Below, piece after piece: positions 63,213 to 64,000 of a DNA stretch of 64,000 nucleotides. Source of the DNA: Microcebus murinus. Its lineage: Eukaryota > Chordata > Mammalia > Primates > Cheirogaleidae. Every line of letters begins with the position of its first letter. Position 1 is the first letter of the stretch. Under the pieces are notes generated by a model. The model was not told the DNA's origin. It saw only the letters and a list, made by a program, of their open reading frames with translations, and did no database searches. Both the position numbers and the translations under genes were made by a program. Location: the NCBI RefSeq assembly GCF_040939455.1, contig NC_134107.1, positions 13,641,537-13,705,536 of the forward strand, read 5' to 3'.

Positions 63213-64000
63213 CTGCTCAAAAAAGGCGATTGGTTCTAACTGAGAAGCAGCAGTTAAGAAATTCACACGCACATTACGAGTTAATGCTACATGAATGTTA
63301 AACCCCAAGAGTGTAGCCAAAGGTCAAATTAGTAGCCGCGACCCATGGATGCAAAGGTGGACTATCAACACCCCGAAATCCAGGAGGATAAAGGGAGCCT
63401 CAGGGGAGGCAGGTCTGGCTTTCGCGGAGCAGCCTCTGCACCGAAGCACGTCCACGCCGCCCTGCTCAGTGGGCCAGCCCGGTCTCTCCCCACACCCATA
63501 CACCATGAAGGAAGAGCGCCACACTGGAAGAATTTGGGGAAAATGGAAAGCCCCAGAGCTAACATCCGGGCACACTGTCCAGAGATCTGCAGGCCAGGGC
63601 GGTTTGTTGACGGCACCTGAGGGAACTACTCTGGCTTATCCACTTAGGTCGAGGTCTGGAGATTTCTTCCTCTTTGAGCAACCTTGCAGCCTTCTCTCCA
63701 TCATCACTGAATTGCTCACACACAGCGACCGGCCTGAGAGCCTGCTGGCCTTGGAGGGCCCACTTTTGCCCACTCCTGGCTGATGCAGACACATTATGAT
63801 TGACACTGGCCTTATTCTTTGATGCTGGCTCTGGGGAAAGGACCCAGGAGTGGAGGGCTGCGCTCAGTGTCACAGGCCCCAAGGGTTCTCAAAGACAGAT
63901 AATCCTGTTCTGGTTCTGGAGGGAGTGGGGACTGCGCAGTGAAGGAACTACTGCCATGGGAAGAGGTACGTATCCTTTTTCCTATAAGCTTCTGCCGTGG
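63213..64000 (-). other. ASRGL1: ASRGL1 intron, upstream exons outside window
   Basis: No further ASRGL1 exon is recognised up to the edge. The frames at 63295-63882 on both strands overlap and lack domains. Confidence 0.7.

Overview
The window is nuclear DNA of a strepsirrhine primate, most likely a lemur. The main evidence is about 20 Alu SINEs, most carrying the lemur-type middle linker (a 'ttggccaattaatttctttctat' style segment, often followed by a TA-rich run). They lie among ancient mammalian repeats: MIR, L2, old L1, MaLR LTRs, MER5 and MER1. There are no bacterial, phage, CRISPR, tRNA or rRNA features. Most long ORFs are chance frames in Alus or GC-rich DNA.

Two genes can be recognised, both on the minus strand. 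At the right end (62.4-64 kb) are the last two coding exons and an intron of ASRGL1 (isoaspartyl peptidase/L-asparaginase). At 39.2-42.8 kb lies the three-exon secretoglobin SCGB1A1 (uteroglobin, club-cell protein CC10). This order and orientation match the human ASRGL1-SCGB1A1 neighbourhood on 11q12.

The SCGB1A1 copy keeps a TATA box, the signal-peptide exon, both conserved cysteines, splice sites and a poly(A) signal. Its initiator codon reads GTG, and exon 2 is 2 bp longer than the family's 188 bp. The insertion shifts the frame and gives a stop 3 codon-positions before the donor, while the original frame stays conserved downstream of it. I therefore annotate it as a probable pseudogene, or a sequence needing verification.

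Layout: 0-36.5 kb is intergenic, Alu-dense (18 of 20 Alus) and has no supportable exon. The giant AHNAK exon expected near the SCGB1A1 3' end is absent. At 37.7-38.4 kb is an orphan CpG island with a strong CTCF-like motif, an approximately 440-bp C-rich minisatellite (10-11 bp unit, 79-bp higher-order period) and a CCAAT box inside a 14-bp target-site duplication. Next come SCGB1A1 (39.2-42.8 kb) and a GC-rich, Alu-poor spacer with old L1/L2/MIR pieces (43-59 kb). A second CTCF-like site lies at 59.47 kb, a MaLR LTR at 60 kb, and a Tigger/pogo-like DNA transposon with a short acidic ORF at 61.3-61.75 kb, followed by ASRGL1. A hAT-type miniature element with 8-bp target-site duplications is at 0.15-0.39 kb.

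Repeat family names and human comparisons come from memory of consensus sequences and gene order. No search was run.
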